In this document: piece after piece, positions 14,101-24,462 of the stretch
Position numbering within the stretch: the stretch's first letter is position 1
Layout: the number at the start of each line of letters is the position of its first letter
Assembly (NCBI GenBank): GCA_030549495.1
Contig: JAUIRK010000920.1
Span: 899,426-963,425, forward strand
Direction: 5' to 3'
From: Nectonema munidae
Lineage: Eukaryota; Nematomorpha; Nectonematoida; Nectonematidae
Length of the DNA stretch: 64,000 nucleotides
Program-made: the position numbers and the translations under genes
The notes under the pieces: model-generated
What the model was told of the DNA's origin: nothing
The model's database searches: none
The model's input: only the letters and a program-made list of their open reading frames with translations

Positions 14101-17100
14101 ATGTCCAGTTTTTAATTGAAATCAATAGAAATTGAATAAAGACGACTGATTTGACTGGTAGATAACGGGTAAATGGATACCGATAAACTGTAGGTTTTAA
14201 ACATCTGTGGGAAGAAAAAAATATTTGATATACCTTCGACTAATTAAAATGAAATTGAAATAGGACATAATGTCAACATGCTTTTTTTTCAAATTGAAAT
14301 TTTGATGTGTAAACTAGATCACTTTTCTCTATATTTAAGTTTGAAATCAATGTTTCCACGAAATTTAATATCCCATTTTCAAAAAAAGTTAACTCATCTA
14401 AAAATATATAATTACCCCTCCCTATAGAAAGATATAACTTCATAAAGGCCTAATCATGCATATACTTAGATTTGAATAAAAGACTGTATTTTGACTGTTT
14501 TTAGGGTTAAAATGTTTTGATTGCATACCTACCCTAGAAGCAGCGCCCTACTCTAGAAGTTTCATCGAGTGTTAAAATGCATCGTCAGGATTCAAAAAAT
14601 CTCCACAGTTTAAATTTAAGTCTTCGGAAATTTTCCGAAATGCTGTCCACCGATCCTTATGTGAGTTGGTTTTTCAGTTGGTTAGCTACTTCGTGGGTTA
14701 CAAAGTTTGTTTGTAGCTGATTCATTAGTTTTTTCGTTATTTATAGAGTTGTTAGTTCTAATTTTTCTGTATAATTTCAAATAGAACTAGATAGGTATAG
14801 TAAAGTAGATGCACTAGTGAAGCGAGTTGGGAATCTAACACGGGCGATTTGGTTGAATTGGCATGCTTGATCTAGGTTTGATGTTGAGATGAGTTGTATG
14901 TAAACTATTCAAGTTCCAAGTAAAGGATTACGAAACTTGTAGAAAAGATCAGTCATAAACAAGGAGACAATAACATTTTCAAATATTCAATACAGACAAG
15001 TAGATAGTTCTTCATAAGTTCTAACATAACGGTTCCTCAATTGGTCCTCCAAGTACTCGTTTGTAAAAGGTGTTATAAGGGAAGTATTCATTTTTGCAAA
15101 GTACGAAGGAAGGATTCACAACACTATGTTTAAGAAAAGGAGGAAATCATCGTTGTGGATTTTCACGAATACTGGGATATTCTACCGTCTTTTTCCAAAT
15201 TATTCCTCCTGTCAAGAGGAGATTTTAGGATATCTTCAGACATTTCATTTCGAGCATCTGAAATATCAAATGAGTGAAGAAAAATATCAAAGGTCGTAAA
15301 AGACCACACTTGATGCCCAACATGCGACATGCTCCCCTTCCCTGTTTTAGAGCTTTGAGAATGAATGTCTTAAAATAATTGCTTTAAATAAATAATTTAC
15401 AATTAAGTCCTAAATTTTTTAAAATTCTTTTTTTGCAAAAACAAATCGTATTAAACATAAGTTTTATCTCTATTTATAAAAATATTTGAAATTTTTATAA
15501 TTTGAATCTTAATATATTTATAGAGCTTTTATATCTCCACAAATTTAATGTAAAAATATTCTACATTTTTATAGGGTGAAAAAGAGCAATATTTTTAGTA
15601 TAATTTTTTTATTCCATTTTTGAAAAAGATATATTTTGTTTTTTTCACAAAGTTATTATAAATTGATTATATTTAAATATTTACTTTTCAATTAATGCGA
15701 TTTTTTTCAATATTACTTCTATGACTAATTCCAAAACGATCAATTCATCATTAATGATTCATACTTGCTAAATCATCGGAACCTTAAATAATTACGTGTT
15801 TCAAAATAAACGAAAAACGAAGAGGACCCAATTCGTATACATATATAAGCAGATAAAATACACGGGCCATCAGAATGTTGAAAGTTGATAAGGGGGAGAA
15901 TAGAGTGAAATAGTTTAGCAAACATGCTCTTATATATAACACAATAAAACTATTCTTAAATAATTTTGAAATTTCATTTTTAGATATAGGAATTTATGAA
16001 TTGAGGATTATTGAAGAAGGTTCAGAACAGATGTTAGCTGGTGCATTTCTTTCACCGACTACAGGAAAATGTCACATTAAAGATCAAGGTAAGAGAAAGT
16101 TTTATTTAACGTTTTGCTTATGACATTTTCATCACGATTTTTTGATATAAGCGATTTTATAATCATAAAGTATTTTGTTTTTGTTAAAGTCGTCTTAAAA
16201 AAAATCTATATTTAGTTGTTTTATTTTTTTAATCCACTTGAATCGAATGATTGTAAACATTTTGATTATTTTTAAATTCACTTGCAAATTAATTTCTGTT
16301 TAGCTAAATGATAAAAATTAATAACTAACTAACTCTTTTAGAATTTAATCACAATTAAACTAACCTCTTATCGTTTGAGGTTGACTTTTAATTTAAATTC
16401 ACTTGAAGCACCTTTTTCCAGTTGAATCCACTTAAATCATTAATTTAACCAGCGATAAGAGGTTCGTTTCTTCTTTACTCGATTATGCATTTCAAACACA
16501 CTCTTTCTTTGTTCCGTGCAATTTCTTTGCATTTCAAACACATCCTTCTGTCCCAACTTTATATACTCTTATCTTTTTTATATGCTTTTTAAATATTATA
16601 TTTTATAATAGTTTCCTTGAGAGAATCTGGTTTAGTCGTGCTAGGAAATTTGAAAACCCACATTTATTTAACACTCTGAGTGCCTAGAACCTATTTTTCA
16701 AGAACTTTTTTTAATCGTTGAAAGAAATATTTTCAAGGTGCAATGTTTTCGGAAATTAAATATTTTTCAGCCTTTAAGATAAATTTAATAACATTTTTTG
16801 AATTGAGATAATTCATTTTTTACTTGAAATTGTTTACGCAGGTTGTTTAGAACCCCTGAGTCAAACTATGAAAGGCAAATGGTTCGCATTTGTCTTAGAT
16901 GTAGAGTGAATCACAAAATATTTAATGTTTCTATTTTTTTAGAATATTGCTTTTATTTTGTAACAAACATTTAAACCTAATTTATTTTTGTCTCTGTTTG
17001 CTTTTATGTTGGGTATTTACTTTCGCAGTCTTGAAACAAATATTTTTTTGTCTTAAATCAAAATTATTTCAAGTGAAGGCATATATCACTCAAAATAAGG

Positions 17101-20100
17101 AAGGAGCTTAAAGTTTAAATACTTTTTACATAGTATTAAAAAAAGTATATGATACTTTGTATAAATATATTTCGGAAAATAATTTTTTACATACAAGAAA
17201 AAGAAAATTGCAATAAAAGGCGTGTTTGTACGCAAAAGGGAAATACATGAGTGAAAAAACGTATGTCTAAAATGCAAAATTTGCAACGGAAGTGGAGCGA
17301 GGAATACACAAATTCTATGATATTATTGGATAAAAAAATTTAACAATTTTTTATTTTTAACCAATCAAATCACGCTTTAATAGAAAAATTTATGTTTTAG
17401 CATTTTTAAATAAATTTTGATTATTCAAATGAAGTGTACAAAAATCTAATGTCTGATCGATCATCCGTGTGTTTGAGCAAGACAACACACATGTGCTAGT
17501 GGAGTATCATGTATTCTAGTTTATCTGAATACATTTACATCTGTATAAGTATGTGTTTAGGATCTATGAGAGAGATTTAATTTTGCGTGAGGGATTGATG
17601 ATGAGAAAATGTTATCATGGCGTCTTTTTAACTATGTAATTTAAAAAAAAACAAAATTTGCGTTTTTTTTTAAATTTAGGTTCGGTTTTCATATTGGGGA
17701 TAGAGAATATTAGAAGGCTTGTCTAAGAAAAATAAATAAGTTAGATTTTGAATAATAAGTCTTATCAATTATTATCTGATAAATTTACAGAAAAATTAGA
17801 GATATTTTACAAGAAACCTGTTACAATGTTTTATTCTCTGTCTCAAGATGTTTTTTGAGATGAAAATTTAGTTCCGATTGTAAATAAGTCATTTGGAAAT
17901 CTGAGATAAGTACTTCCAATGATCAAAAATATGTTTTGTGAAGTTAGAAAAAAAGCTTATATACAAATATGGAGATTTGTAAGAAATATATCTCCATAAC
18001 TTTTAGTAGATTATGGCGGTAAAAGAGGATTTATCATCGCTTTTGCCTTATTTTTATTTACAATAAGTTGATTCTAAGAAAAACATTTAAGAATTTGATC
18101 TAATTTTTTGATCTACTGAGGAGATGGAAGCATTCAATTTTGAGATTAGAGCAACGATAGTGAAATCGTCTAAGAAGAAATACAATTATGTATTTTTATT
18201 GAAGTTATGAATGTCATTAACAAAAAGAGAAAATAAAAATGGAACCAGAATTGATCCTCGAGGAACTCCTCTAGAAAGAGGGCTTTCATAAAAGTTAACG
18301 CCATCAATTTCAACTCTCTGACACGATTAGTTATCTATGATTTCAAACATATGTCTCGAATGAAAATCTAAGAAGTAATACTTTGGTTATTAGAATAACA
18401 TGAGAAATGCTATCGAAAGCCAGGAAATATCTATGAACAGGACTTCATCAGATTTATCAATATGTAACTTCATTTATAAAATGTATATGCAAGTGATTTG
18501 TTCATAAAATTTAGGAATGAGAGCAAATTGATAATCGTATAAAATGTCGTATTGCTGAACGAATTTTAAAATGAGCTCACAGAGTATTTTTCTAGTATTT
18601 TAGAGATACTGTTTATTATGCGTATAGGGCTATAATTTCCAAGAAAAGGACGTTGTTCTTTTTTATTTAAATTTTGTATTAAATTTTGATGAATAAAGTA
18701 AACAATTAGACTAAGAATCTTAAAATTTCTTAATTTATACCAACGTATAATTAACTTAATCCCTTATCAGTTTGTAAAGAATGCTGACCACATTCTATCA
18801 TTGGCATTTTTTTGAAACTATACAATAGAATGTAAAATTAAGAGAAATCTATTTCAAAACTTATCATCCACTAGCTCCCTCTAATTCATCATCATAATCA
18901 TTGTGCCATATCCATTTGGACGTGGGCAACAATGGAGTCTGATATGCCATGGTTATTCTTGGAATTAGTACGTGGTGAGGTCTCCAGTTCTCTTCCACGT
19001 TGCAGTTATAAGCTACAGACCTAGCCTTTATCTAAGTGACTGCAAATCAGGAGTGACTAGGCTTATTTGGAGGTTTTTCTAATTCATATGCCCAAAAATT
19101 AAAATCAATCTTCATTGAAATATTTCTCCAAAAAGCGAACAAATAAATACATTTGAACAATGAAGAAATATCTGCATGAATCAAAATTGCAAAAGGTTAC
19201 TGTATTTTGTCAAGTTTAAATTCTTTAAATGTGCCCGATATGAACGTTAACGATATTATTTTGTTAAGATGTAAGGAATGTACCTATATGTTGAGTTAAA
19301 GTTTTCTTAAAATTTGGAAACAAGATTCTTTAAATTTTAGCTTTGAACAAATTGATATAATCATTCAAAAGTACTATAGATGATTCATTTCTTAAGAGCA
19401 ATGGTGCCAATAAATATATAAAATATTATTATATTCATGTTAGTATATGATAAAGTTATAGGTAATCCTGAACTTAATTTATCTTCGAATGATGTTGGGT
19501 TGAATGGATAGGATTGGCTATTGAGCTTAAAGCAAGTAAGATTTTGGGTTGAGACTTGATAGTGGCCAAGCTGTAACTCTTTTGAACCCATCTTGATTTG
19601 AACTTCTTCAACAAAAAACGTATTTTGGGTAATTTTTTCAAGAACATTCTTTCACAGAGATATTTTCAGCATTGATGAAAACTCTCATGACGCCATTCAG
19701 ATCAAGTTTGATCTATGCCATTTTTAAATGAAATGAAAAAATTAGAATGCGTGTCAATAACTATTTAAGTTTTATTGTGAGTATAAAAATTTTTAATTTT
19801 AGAATTTCAAGTTACAAAAGATGAACAAGTCAAATTTGCTGCAATCATTTCAGAACCGCTATTAATAAAATGTGGAAATCCGCTTAATCCATTGAGTGAA
19901 TACTCAATAGAATTTAAAATGGAAGAAGGTACGATCTTTCACTCTTTCAAATAAATCATTTATATTGTTTCTTTTTAGGATCTGAACTATACATTTCAGG
20001 AATCGTATTTTTACCAAATTCGAGTTTGCACATAACATTTAGAAACGAAGGAGATGACATTTCCAAATATACTGTTACCAAATATTTCCACCCAGGTCAC

Positions 20101-20694
20101 AATAAAATCATGCAAATTTCTTCTGATTATTTTTTGTCTTTTTAGTTAAAAGAGTAAAAAATGAAATACTTCCCATCAATGCAGATCGTTTATATTCGTA
20201 TCAGGATTATAACAACCGAGATCTTTTTCAAACTAATAATAAGATATCATCATACAGTCTCATCTTACACTCAGCGTTTGTAGAAACTTCAAAATATGAA
20301 TTATTAGTGTATAAAATTTCTGCTGACGATTTTGTACCAAGTAAAGTTTTATTTTTGATTAACTAGTTATAATATTACTTTTACTTCATTTCAGGTATGA
20401 ACGTGACAGATATATACCATGATAATGAAAATTTTTATGCCAAAATATCCTTAAACTTTAATGCCTCTTGTTCCTTTAGCAGTGGTAAGATATCATTGGT
20501 CTCTTTTTATTTCTTTTATATCTTAAAATATTTTAGATAGAATAAAAATTGCAAAAGGCGAAGAATTGGAATTAGAATTAGGAGGGATGGACGAAGAAGG
20601 AGTAGTTATGCCTGTGATGTGTATTAATTCTGATAAAAGCATAGGAATGATGCTAAAAGTTAAAATTAATCAACTTATTTCTTACAATCGTTAG
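2146..20694 (+). CDS. Secreted EGF-module protein, copy 1 (multi-exon)
   Basis: Exons by GT-AG reading: 2146-2194, 2965-3087, 3146-3277, 11207-11344, 11396-11518, 13444-13545, 13595-13879, 15984-16088, 19803-19928, 19979-20095, 20146-20340, 20395-20484, 20537-20694. They sum to 1743 nt, or 580 codons plus TAG, and every intron is phase 1. Exon 1 encodes a hydrophobic signal peptide (MTVSNLKALLSFLFII). Exons 2 and 3 have incomplete Cys modules ending in CxPGF/Y and GxC patterns. Exons 5 and 6 are six-Cys EGF modules; exon 7 is a four-Cys half module. The last seven exons (8, 10-15) encode about 360 residues I cannot assign, with few Cys and alternating hydrophobic residues that suggest beta strands. 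No transmembrane helix or GPI tail is evident, so secretion is the simplest reading. Exon 4 is destroyed (see 3331-3901). Role unknown; an EGF-type surface or extracellular binding function is inference. Confidence 0.85.
3331..3901 (+). pseudogene. Exon 4 (EGF module) of copy 1, split by a MITE
   Basis: The acceptor (cgcacag) and first 30 bases of the exon (3331-3360) match exon 4 of copy 2. The exon is then interrupted by a 501-base insertion. Past it, 3862-3901 resumes with the target duplication and the last bases before the donor at 3902, but about 60 central bases present in copy 2 are missing. In copy 2 the exon encodes a canonical six-Cys EGF module. Because flanking introns are phase 1, skipping this exon joins exon 3 to exon 5 in frame. 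Confidence 0.85.
3361..3861. mobile_element. hAT-type MITE inserted in exon 4
   Basis: 501 bases bounded by an 8-base target duplication, gtgccaag at 3353-3360 and gtgtcaag at 3862-3869 (one mismatch; copy 2 has gtgtcaag at the uninterrupted site). Ends start TAGT and finish CTA, with short imperfect inverted repeats and ACCGGTTCT-like subterminal motifs. No coding capacity. An 8-base duplication points to the hAT superfamily. Confidence 0.75.
4038..4320. mobile_element. hAT-type MITE, 283 bp
   Basis: Terminal inverted repeats CAGTGCCGGAT and ATCCGGCACTG (allowing a small mismatch) with a perfect 8-base target duplication gggacact at 4030-4037 and 4321-4328. The interior has two subterminal copies of GCGGGGCCTGTAGCAG and no open frame. 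It sits in intron 4 of copy 1 and is absent at the matching place in copy 2. Confidence 0.85.
4880..5660 (+). repeat. AT-rich dispersed repeat, related to 60,960-61,600
   Basis: The stretch ending with GACCCG-containing sequence near 5,650 matches, in reverse complement, the sequence from 60,960 to about 61,260. Shared landmarks are the TAAGTTCA(A/T)T(G/A)ACCCG motif, a run reading 'catctcgtggg' against 'cccgcaagatg', and a block around AAAGTACTTT. The second copy lies outside the right arm, so this is a dispersed element rather than part of the duplication. Family unknown; left limit uncertain. Confidence 0.5.
6200..6361. mobile_element. Small inverted-repeat element with (GTT)n tract
   Basis: About 162 bases with AGGTCTGGTAAG at the left and CTTGCCAGACCT at the right, a (GTT)n microsatellite at 6212-6232, and an internal palindrome around TAGATTATACT/AGTATAATCTA. 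No clear target duplication could be defined. It reads as a short MITE in intron 4 of copy 1. Confidence 0.5.
6640..8280 (-). pseudogene. Decayed transposon-like protein of a widespread animal family
   Basis: Read on the minus strand, four blocks line up: 8271-8014 (ends with CGNCRSDMESSYRG), about 8030-7860, 7663-7225 (contains LHSGFINYPCFLCYWDSR) and 7056-6652 (contains GKYSEEQGERFHQDVMEFEK). From memory these blocks resemble an uncharacterised protein seen in many copies in arthropod and cnidarian genomes, with a conserved CFLCxWDSR motif and a HLDFF...GxxSEEQGERFHQD motif near the end. Several frameshifts and stops separate the blocks. Its abundance across genomes suggests a mobile element, but I do not know its superfamily. 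It lies in intron 4 of copy 1, antisense to the gene. Confidence 0.6.
8824..10945 (-). mobile_element. hAT element relic with ZMYM1-like (TTF-type) transposase
   Basis: Minus-strand fragments from 10901 to 9176 fit a hAT transposase of the TTF/ZMYM1-like group. The N-terminal part (about 10777-10595) has the GYFNWKKA motif typical before the TTF-type zinc finger core. 10272-10018 carries an RYV and ISQCNDGANVMSGCEGGVQA motif, matching the conserved Q-x-Y-DGAxNMSG-xxxGVQ segment. 9529-9176 is a helical C-terminal segment. Frameshifts and stops break the frame at least four times. CAGGCCCGTAGCCAG at 8824 looks like a terminal inverted repeat of this group; the opposite end near 10,945 is degraded and no target duplication is visible. 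Confidence 0.7.
12540..12725 (-). repeat. tRNA-derived SINE
   Basis: On the minus strand the sequence has a B box (GGGGTTCGATCCCC, complement of 12663-12676) preceded by an A-box-like CTCTCAGCTTAACAGTTG about 30 bases upstream, the spacing of a tRNA T arm and D/anticodon region. It does not fold into a full tRNA and has an unrelated downstream body, so it is called a SINE. It lies in intron 6 of copy 1 in a block that copy 2 lacks. Confidence 0.65.
13140..13440. other. GC-richer block open on both strands before exon 7
   Basis: This 300-base block stands out from its AT-rich surroundings and has overlapping open frames on both strands (for example 13144-13407 minus and 13150-13443 plus). No domain is recognisable and the exon 7 acceptor falls at its right edge. 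It may be a fragment of another repeat. Copy 2 has no equivalent because it lacks the whole 12.35-13.6 kb segment. Confidence 0.35.
14049..14140 (+). CDS. Possible alternative terminal exon (exon 9) with poly(A) signal
   Basis: A good acceptor (tttgtttcaacag) at 14048 is followed by a phase-1 frame of 23 codons and TGA at 14117-14119, then AATAAA at 14135-14140. Used after exon 8 (which ends at 13879), it would give a 340-residue short form that lacks exons 10-15. Against it: copy 2 diverges from copy 1 just upstream, so the exon lies in DNA (about 14,030-15,700) that copy 2 lacks. A second frame through it reads KWTTDNVQFLIE, which resembles the start of a Myb/MADF-type domain found in some transposons. 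It may therefore be exonised or plain transposon sequence. Confidence 0.35.
14141..15983. other. Intron 8 of copy 1, mostly sequence absent from copy 2
   Basis: About 1.6 kb between 14,030 and 15,700 has no counterpart in copy 2, where exon 8 and exon 10 are only about 400 bases apart. No coding potential or terminal repeats could be made out. From about 15,700 to the exon 10 acceptor the two copies align again. Confidence 0.5.
17850..18690 (-). mobile_element. LINE reverse-transcriptase relic (Jockey/CR1-like)
   Basis: On the minus strand, around 18,320-18,200, the frame reads SCQRVEIDGVNFYESP then GVPRGSILVPFLFSLFVNDI, the RT block with the GVPQGS-LGP motif of non-LTR retrotransposons. A further piece around 18,170-18,090 reads LLDDFTIVALISKL, corresponding to the catalytic xDD box. 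Upstream and downstream frames are broken by stops and shifts. It lies antisense in intron 10 of copy 1, which is about 2 kb longer than the same intron in copy 2. Confidence 0.7.
18885..19090. repeat. Possible retroelement tail sequence
   Basis: A GC-richer patch starting with TCATCATCATAATCATTGTG and continuing with TTGGACGTGGGCAACAATGG. It resembles the 3' ends of RTE-type elements or their SINEs, which often carry a TCATCATC start. The assignment is from general resemblance only. Confidence 0.3.
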
Positions 20695-20752
20695 TAATGG
20701 ATACTTTGAACTCCTTCATGATTATCTTTTCTCTTTCTTTTTGCACTTTTTA

Positions 20753-20758
20753 AATAAA
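20753..20758 (+). terminator. Poly(A) signal of copy 1
   Basis: AATAAA 59 bases after the TAG stop at 20692-20694. The matching block past the copy 2 stop also has AATAAA (complement of 47481-47476), in alignable flanking sequence. Confidence 0.7.
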
Positions 20759-21199
20759 TTTTTTCATCCCTATACTTTCAAAAATGCTAAATTAAATGAT
20801 CAAAATACTAAATATATTAACTCTATAGCTATGGTCCTCAAACTTGATTCGAGAAACTCTTTTTTAGTATATAAAAAAACTTTTTTTAAACTCTTTCCTG
20901 TAGTTAATAGAATTGTAGTACAACAAAATACTTCTTTTTGAATACAAGTGTGTTTGTTTGAGACATAAGACATATACACATAAATAAAGCCATATGTAGC
21001 GCCTTAAAACTTTGCGATACGTTTTTTCATGTCATCTCTAAACAACGAAACTTACTAGACCAGACTAAACAATATAGATTTCTAGTCAGTTCTAGCAAGT
21101 CAATGAGTTTTTTAAAATGTTTTATAGAGGGTAAAGTTGTTTAACAATTGGAGTTTTTTGTATATCCTTTTCTCTCAATATCAAAATTTTCCGAATTCT

Positions 21200-23306
21200 C
21201 AAGAAATTGCATAACTTCCATTTTCGAGAAAAACTAAGTATAGTTGTCATATGTCTCTAGCTATAACCCTTTTAAATTTTTGGCCCCTTTCAAAATATTT
21301 GTATCCATCTCAAATGAAAATTTCTCACTGTGATGTTGAGAAAGTCTTATGTAGAGTATGATTAAATCATTCTCTTTCTCCTCTTCTTCTTCATTCTGCT
21401 GGTGGGCATCTGAAATGATCTGTTTATCGATCTTGAATTCCACGATGGCACAGAAATCATCTGCTTCTACCCAATTGTTGAGGTGTTGTATTTTCGATTT
21501 GGGGGATGTTTGGAGGTGCTGGGCTATTTTTAGGAAGCCTGGAGTGTTGACATCTTTTTCAGAGAAGCCCCTGAAGTCTTAAACGTCACTGCCATTGCTG
21601 AGATCGTCATCATTGGGATGTGACAGACCTTTGTTCCAGCAAGAAATGATGGTGCAAGCGTTGATGGCCTGCCATGCTTTCCCAGCGAGATACATGGCGT
21701 CTTTGATGGTGACTTTTTTTAACACCTCAGTTATTTCTCGAACTTCTGCAGCGATGGTATCTATCAACTGCTTCTTGCATTGTGCTTTGAAGGCATGGAT
21801 GATCTCTTGGTCCATTGCTTGGATAAGTGGAGTAGTGTTCTTGGGCAGGTAGTGCACAACTATCTATCCACATGAAGATCAGAGGCCCTCAGCTGGTGGG
21901 CGGGCTGAACATTTATCCAAAAGGAGGACAGCTTTCTCCTCCTGACCAATACCGCGAAGGCGACGACGGACAGCAGGCAGAAAAGTGTTATGGAACCATT
22001 GCTGGAAGATAGTGCAGGTCATCCAAGCCGATTTAGAATGGATATAATCCAAAAGAAGCGAGTTCATGCTAACGTGTTGAAAACACCTTGGGGCCTTGAA
22101 TTTACCGATGCACAGAGGTCTCAACTTATGTGTACCAGCCTGGTTTGCAGTGGAGAGAACTGTGAGACGATCCTTGATGTTCGTGTGTCCCTTTCTAGAG
22201 GTTGTGTCGTTTTTCTGGGCGAGAGTCTTTTTGGGAGGATTCCTGTAGTATAGGCCTGTCTCATCGGCGTTGTATACTTGCTTCTCTGTATACTGGTTGT
22301 CACGGATAAGGTCGTGGAACTTGAACAGATAAGCTTCGGCAGCAGCAAGATCGGCTGACTTGACGCTTCCATTGATGTTAACTTGGCGAATCCTATGGCG
22401 ACGTTGGAAGCGACTTAACCAACCATCTGAAGCTTTGAAGACTTTGGCTTCAGCATGGATCTCGCTGTGGAATTTTGCAGCCTGTGCCGAGAGAATAGGT
22501 CAGGAAATGGTGACTGACTGATTTCTTTCTGAGCGAACCAATCGAAGGTAGCTTTGCCCAGGGTAGAGTCAACTGCTGTTCAAGCTTGCTTACGCTGAAG
22601 ACCATCTTCACCATCCAGATCACGGATAAATTCTCGTAGCTTGGCCTCTTCACGGAGCCAACTACGAAGAGTAGATTCGTTCAGACCTAAGTCATGACAA
22701 ACCTGAAAAACTGACTCTTTCATAAATTCCCCTTTACATTGTATGTTAACATACCTGTATTTGTCTATCGCCATTTCGTATCCGTTCGACAGCATTCAAC
22801 TTTTCCTTGATGATATACGTTTTATGCTTGTGCTTGGACATGTTGTTTAGGTCTTGAGGATGTGATTCAGTATGAGTTTAGAATATAATGAAGATAGATT
22901 GGAAGTCGCTGTGAATAAAATTTTGTACTCTATTAATGTTAGAATGTTGTTTACACTTTAAAATACACGCATTGTTTGAACGCAATGTTAAACGCGCTAC
23001 ATTATTTAAAGATAATTATACAAAGGTGAAAGATATTACAAGAAGAAGAAATGTTTTGGTCACTTCGTGATGACATGTGAATTGATTTGTGAGCGTAAAA
23101 TACAATGTGTCAGGGTCAATATTGTTCTGAATGCGTGATTAAAGGGTGAGCATGAATGACAGGATATCATGGCCGTATTGTTCTTAATGCCTGAATGCTA
23201 GCGTGTAATTGCAGCAAACCTACTCAAAATTAAGGGGCGACATGGATTAATCGTGGTTTAATGAAACCCGTGAGTTACTGGTGCGTGAATTAACGGGGTT
23301 CGACTG
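21200..23306 (-). mobile_element. Tigger/pogo-type DNA transposon, decayed and missing one end
   Basis: The right terminus at 23306 (CAGTCGAACCCCGTTAATTC on the minus strand) abuts a TA dinucleotide, as expected for Tigger ends. The transposase reads on the minus strand. It starts with MSKHKHKTYIIKEKLNAVER near 22,842 (CENP-B-like DNA-binding start) and continues with a helix-turn-helix segment SVFQVCHDLGLNESTLRSWL. Around 22,420 there is a second DNA-binding segment (DGWLSRFQRRHRIRQ), and around 22,280 the first catalytic Asp motif YNADETGLY. The DDE C-terminal half runs to about 21,560. At least five stops or frameshifts break it. The matching left terminus is not visible before 21,200. GC content is clearly above the flanks, consistent with later arrival than the surrounding DNA. 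Confidence 0.8.
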
Positions 23307-23726
23307 TACTCATTGTGTAACAGTAAAAATAACAACGCTTTTTTAAAAGAAAGTAAAAATCGAAATTAGGTTGATGTAAAATTAGCTTACTGGGTCCTCA
23401 AAATTTTTTAATTGTTCGCTAGATGACCCAAGTTCAATAATTTACCGATGACTGAGTTTCACAATGAAGAGAAGCATATAAGTTTCTTTGATCTGAAGGC
23501 AAATCAAACTTCACCTAAACCTATTCAGGAATAGAATACTTCTTTCAGTGAAAATACTTCCCATTTCAAAACTTGAAATGTGTAAAATATCATATATTGT
23601 GTTGAACAAAAGGTATATTTCATCTTAATTGATGAAATTGACAGTACCCTAGGATCTAGAAAGAGGAACTCATTGCGAAATTTCATTCATGTATGTTTCT
23701 GCTGAACCTCCATTTTTAGCACAACT

Positions 23727-23960
23727 TTGTTCCCTATTATCAAAAAAGGTGGGAGAAAACAATTTATCAGAGATCAAAGCCTTAACTTGGTTGAAGAATC
23801 AATGCGTGTAAGATCAAACTGTGGTTCCTTGAGTAATGTAAGAAGATCACTTTTTTATGGATTTGAAGAAAGAAGAAGCGAAAGAACTCAGTCTTCTTCA
23901 TCACGAGGTTTTTGTTCCGTTCAAAACTGCAAGCTTAGAACTAAGGAAACATGAAGAGGT
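23727..23960 (+). mobile_element. piggyBac transposase C-terminal fragment
   Basis: The frame carries GGRKQFIRDQSLNLVEESMR, then SLFYGF, then SSSRGFCSVQNCKLRTKET. The same segment occurs on the minus strand at about 26,320-26,135, behind a recognisable piggyBac block. The GFCxxC tail fits the start of the Cys-rich zinc-binding tail of piggyBac transposases. Everything upstream of this fragment is missing. Confidence 0.6.
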
Positions 23961-24462
23961 AATAAATACACTCGATTTATATGTAAAAATCATACTAGTT
24001 TTGTATGACCTAGATGTCAATAAATTATGTTTTTGTCCTTTAATTTTGAATATAAACTATGTAATTATAAAACGTTTTGTACTTTACTATCCCCGATGGT
24101 TGTACCCATATAAAATAAAGGTTAAAATCGGAAAGTAGAGGTTCAATGTTTGAAATAGTATTTTCTGCATGAAAAAACCCAAAATTTTTATAAAAACAAC
24201 AAACTATATTTGGAAATTTTTATTCTTATTTTTTTTTCAAAAAATCTTAGTGAGTAAAAATGGCATATACACGATTTTTTACAAAATTAAAAAAAACAAT
24301 TCCTCCTATTTTATATACTTAGGCATTATGAATGATTCAAAAGAGAAAAAGTTAGTAAAAAAATTCTATGTTGCTTCATAGAAAATTTTTTGTGCTAAAT
24401 ACATGATAGTTTGACAAAAAAATAAATGTTAATTTTTGACTAGTTCTTATATTTTTTTCCAG

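Larger units (their letters stand above)
1085..21160 (+). repeat. Left arm of a large inverted segmental duplication
   Basis: The sequence matches the reverse complement of about 46,620-60,765 in patches. The match covers the upstream region, promoter, exons, several intron blocks (for example about 8,470-8,700 against 54,340-54,470, and 15,800-15,950 against 50,270-50,400) and the region past the stop codon (20,840-21,135 against 46,625-47,300). The arm is longer than its partner because it has gained or kept mobile elements in introns 4, 6, 8 and 10. Outer and inner limits are where I lose the alignment by eye, so they are good to perhaps 100 bases. Confidence 0.85.

Noticed and set aside
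2146-14119. Assignment to the tick Bm86/ATAQ gut-antigen family
   Set aside because: Both have a signal peptide and EGF modules, but module spacing and the C-terminal region do not match what I recall of Bm86, and no GPI tail is visible.
21358-22253. Plus-strand open frames at 21.4-22.25 kb
   Set aside because: They are antisense shadows of the minus-strand Tigger transposase; high GC content keeps both strands open.
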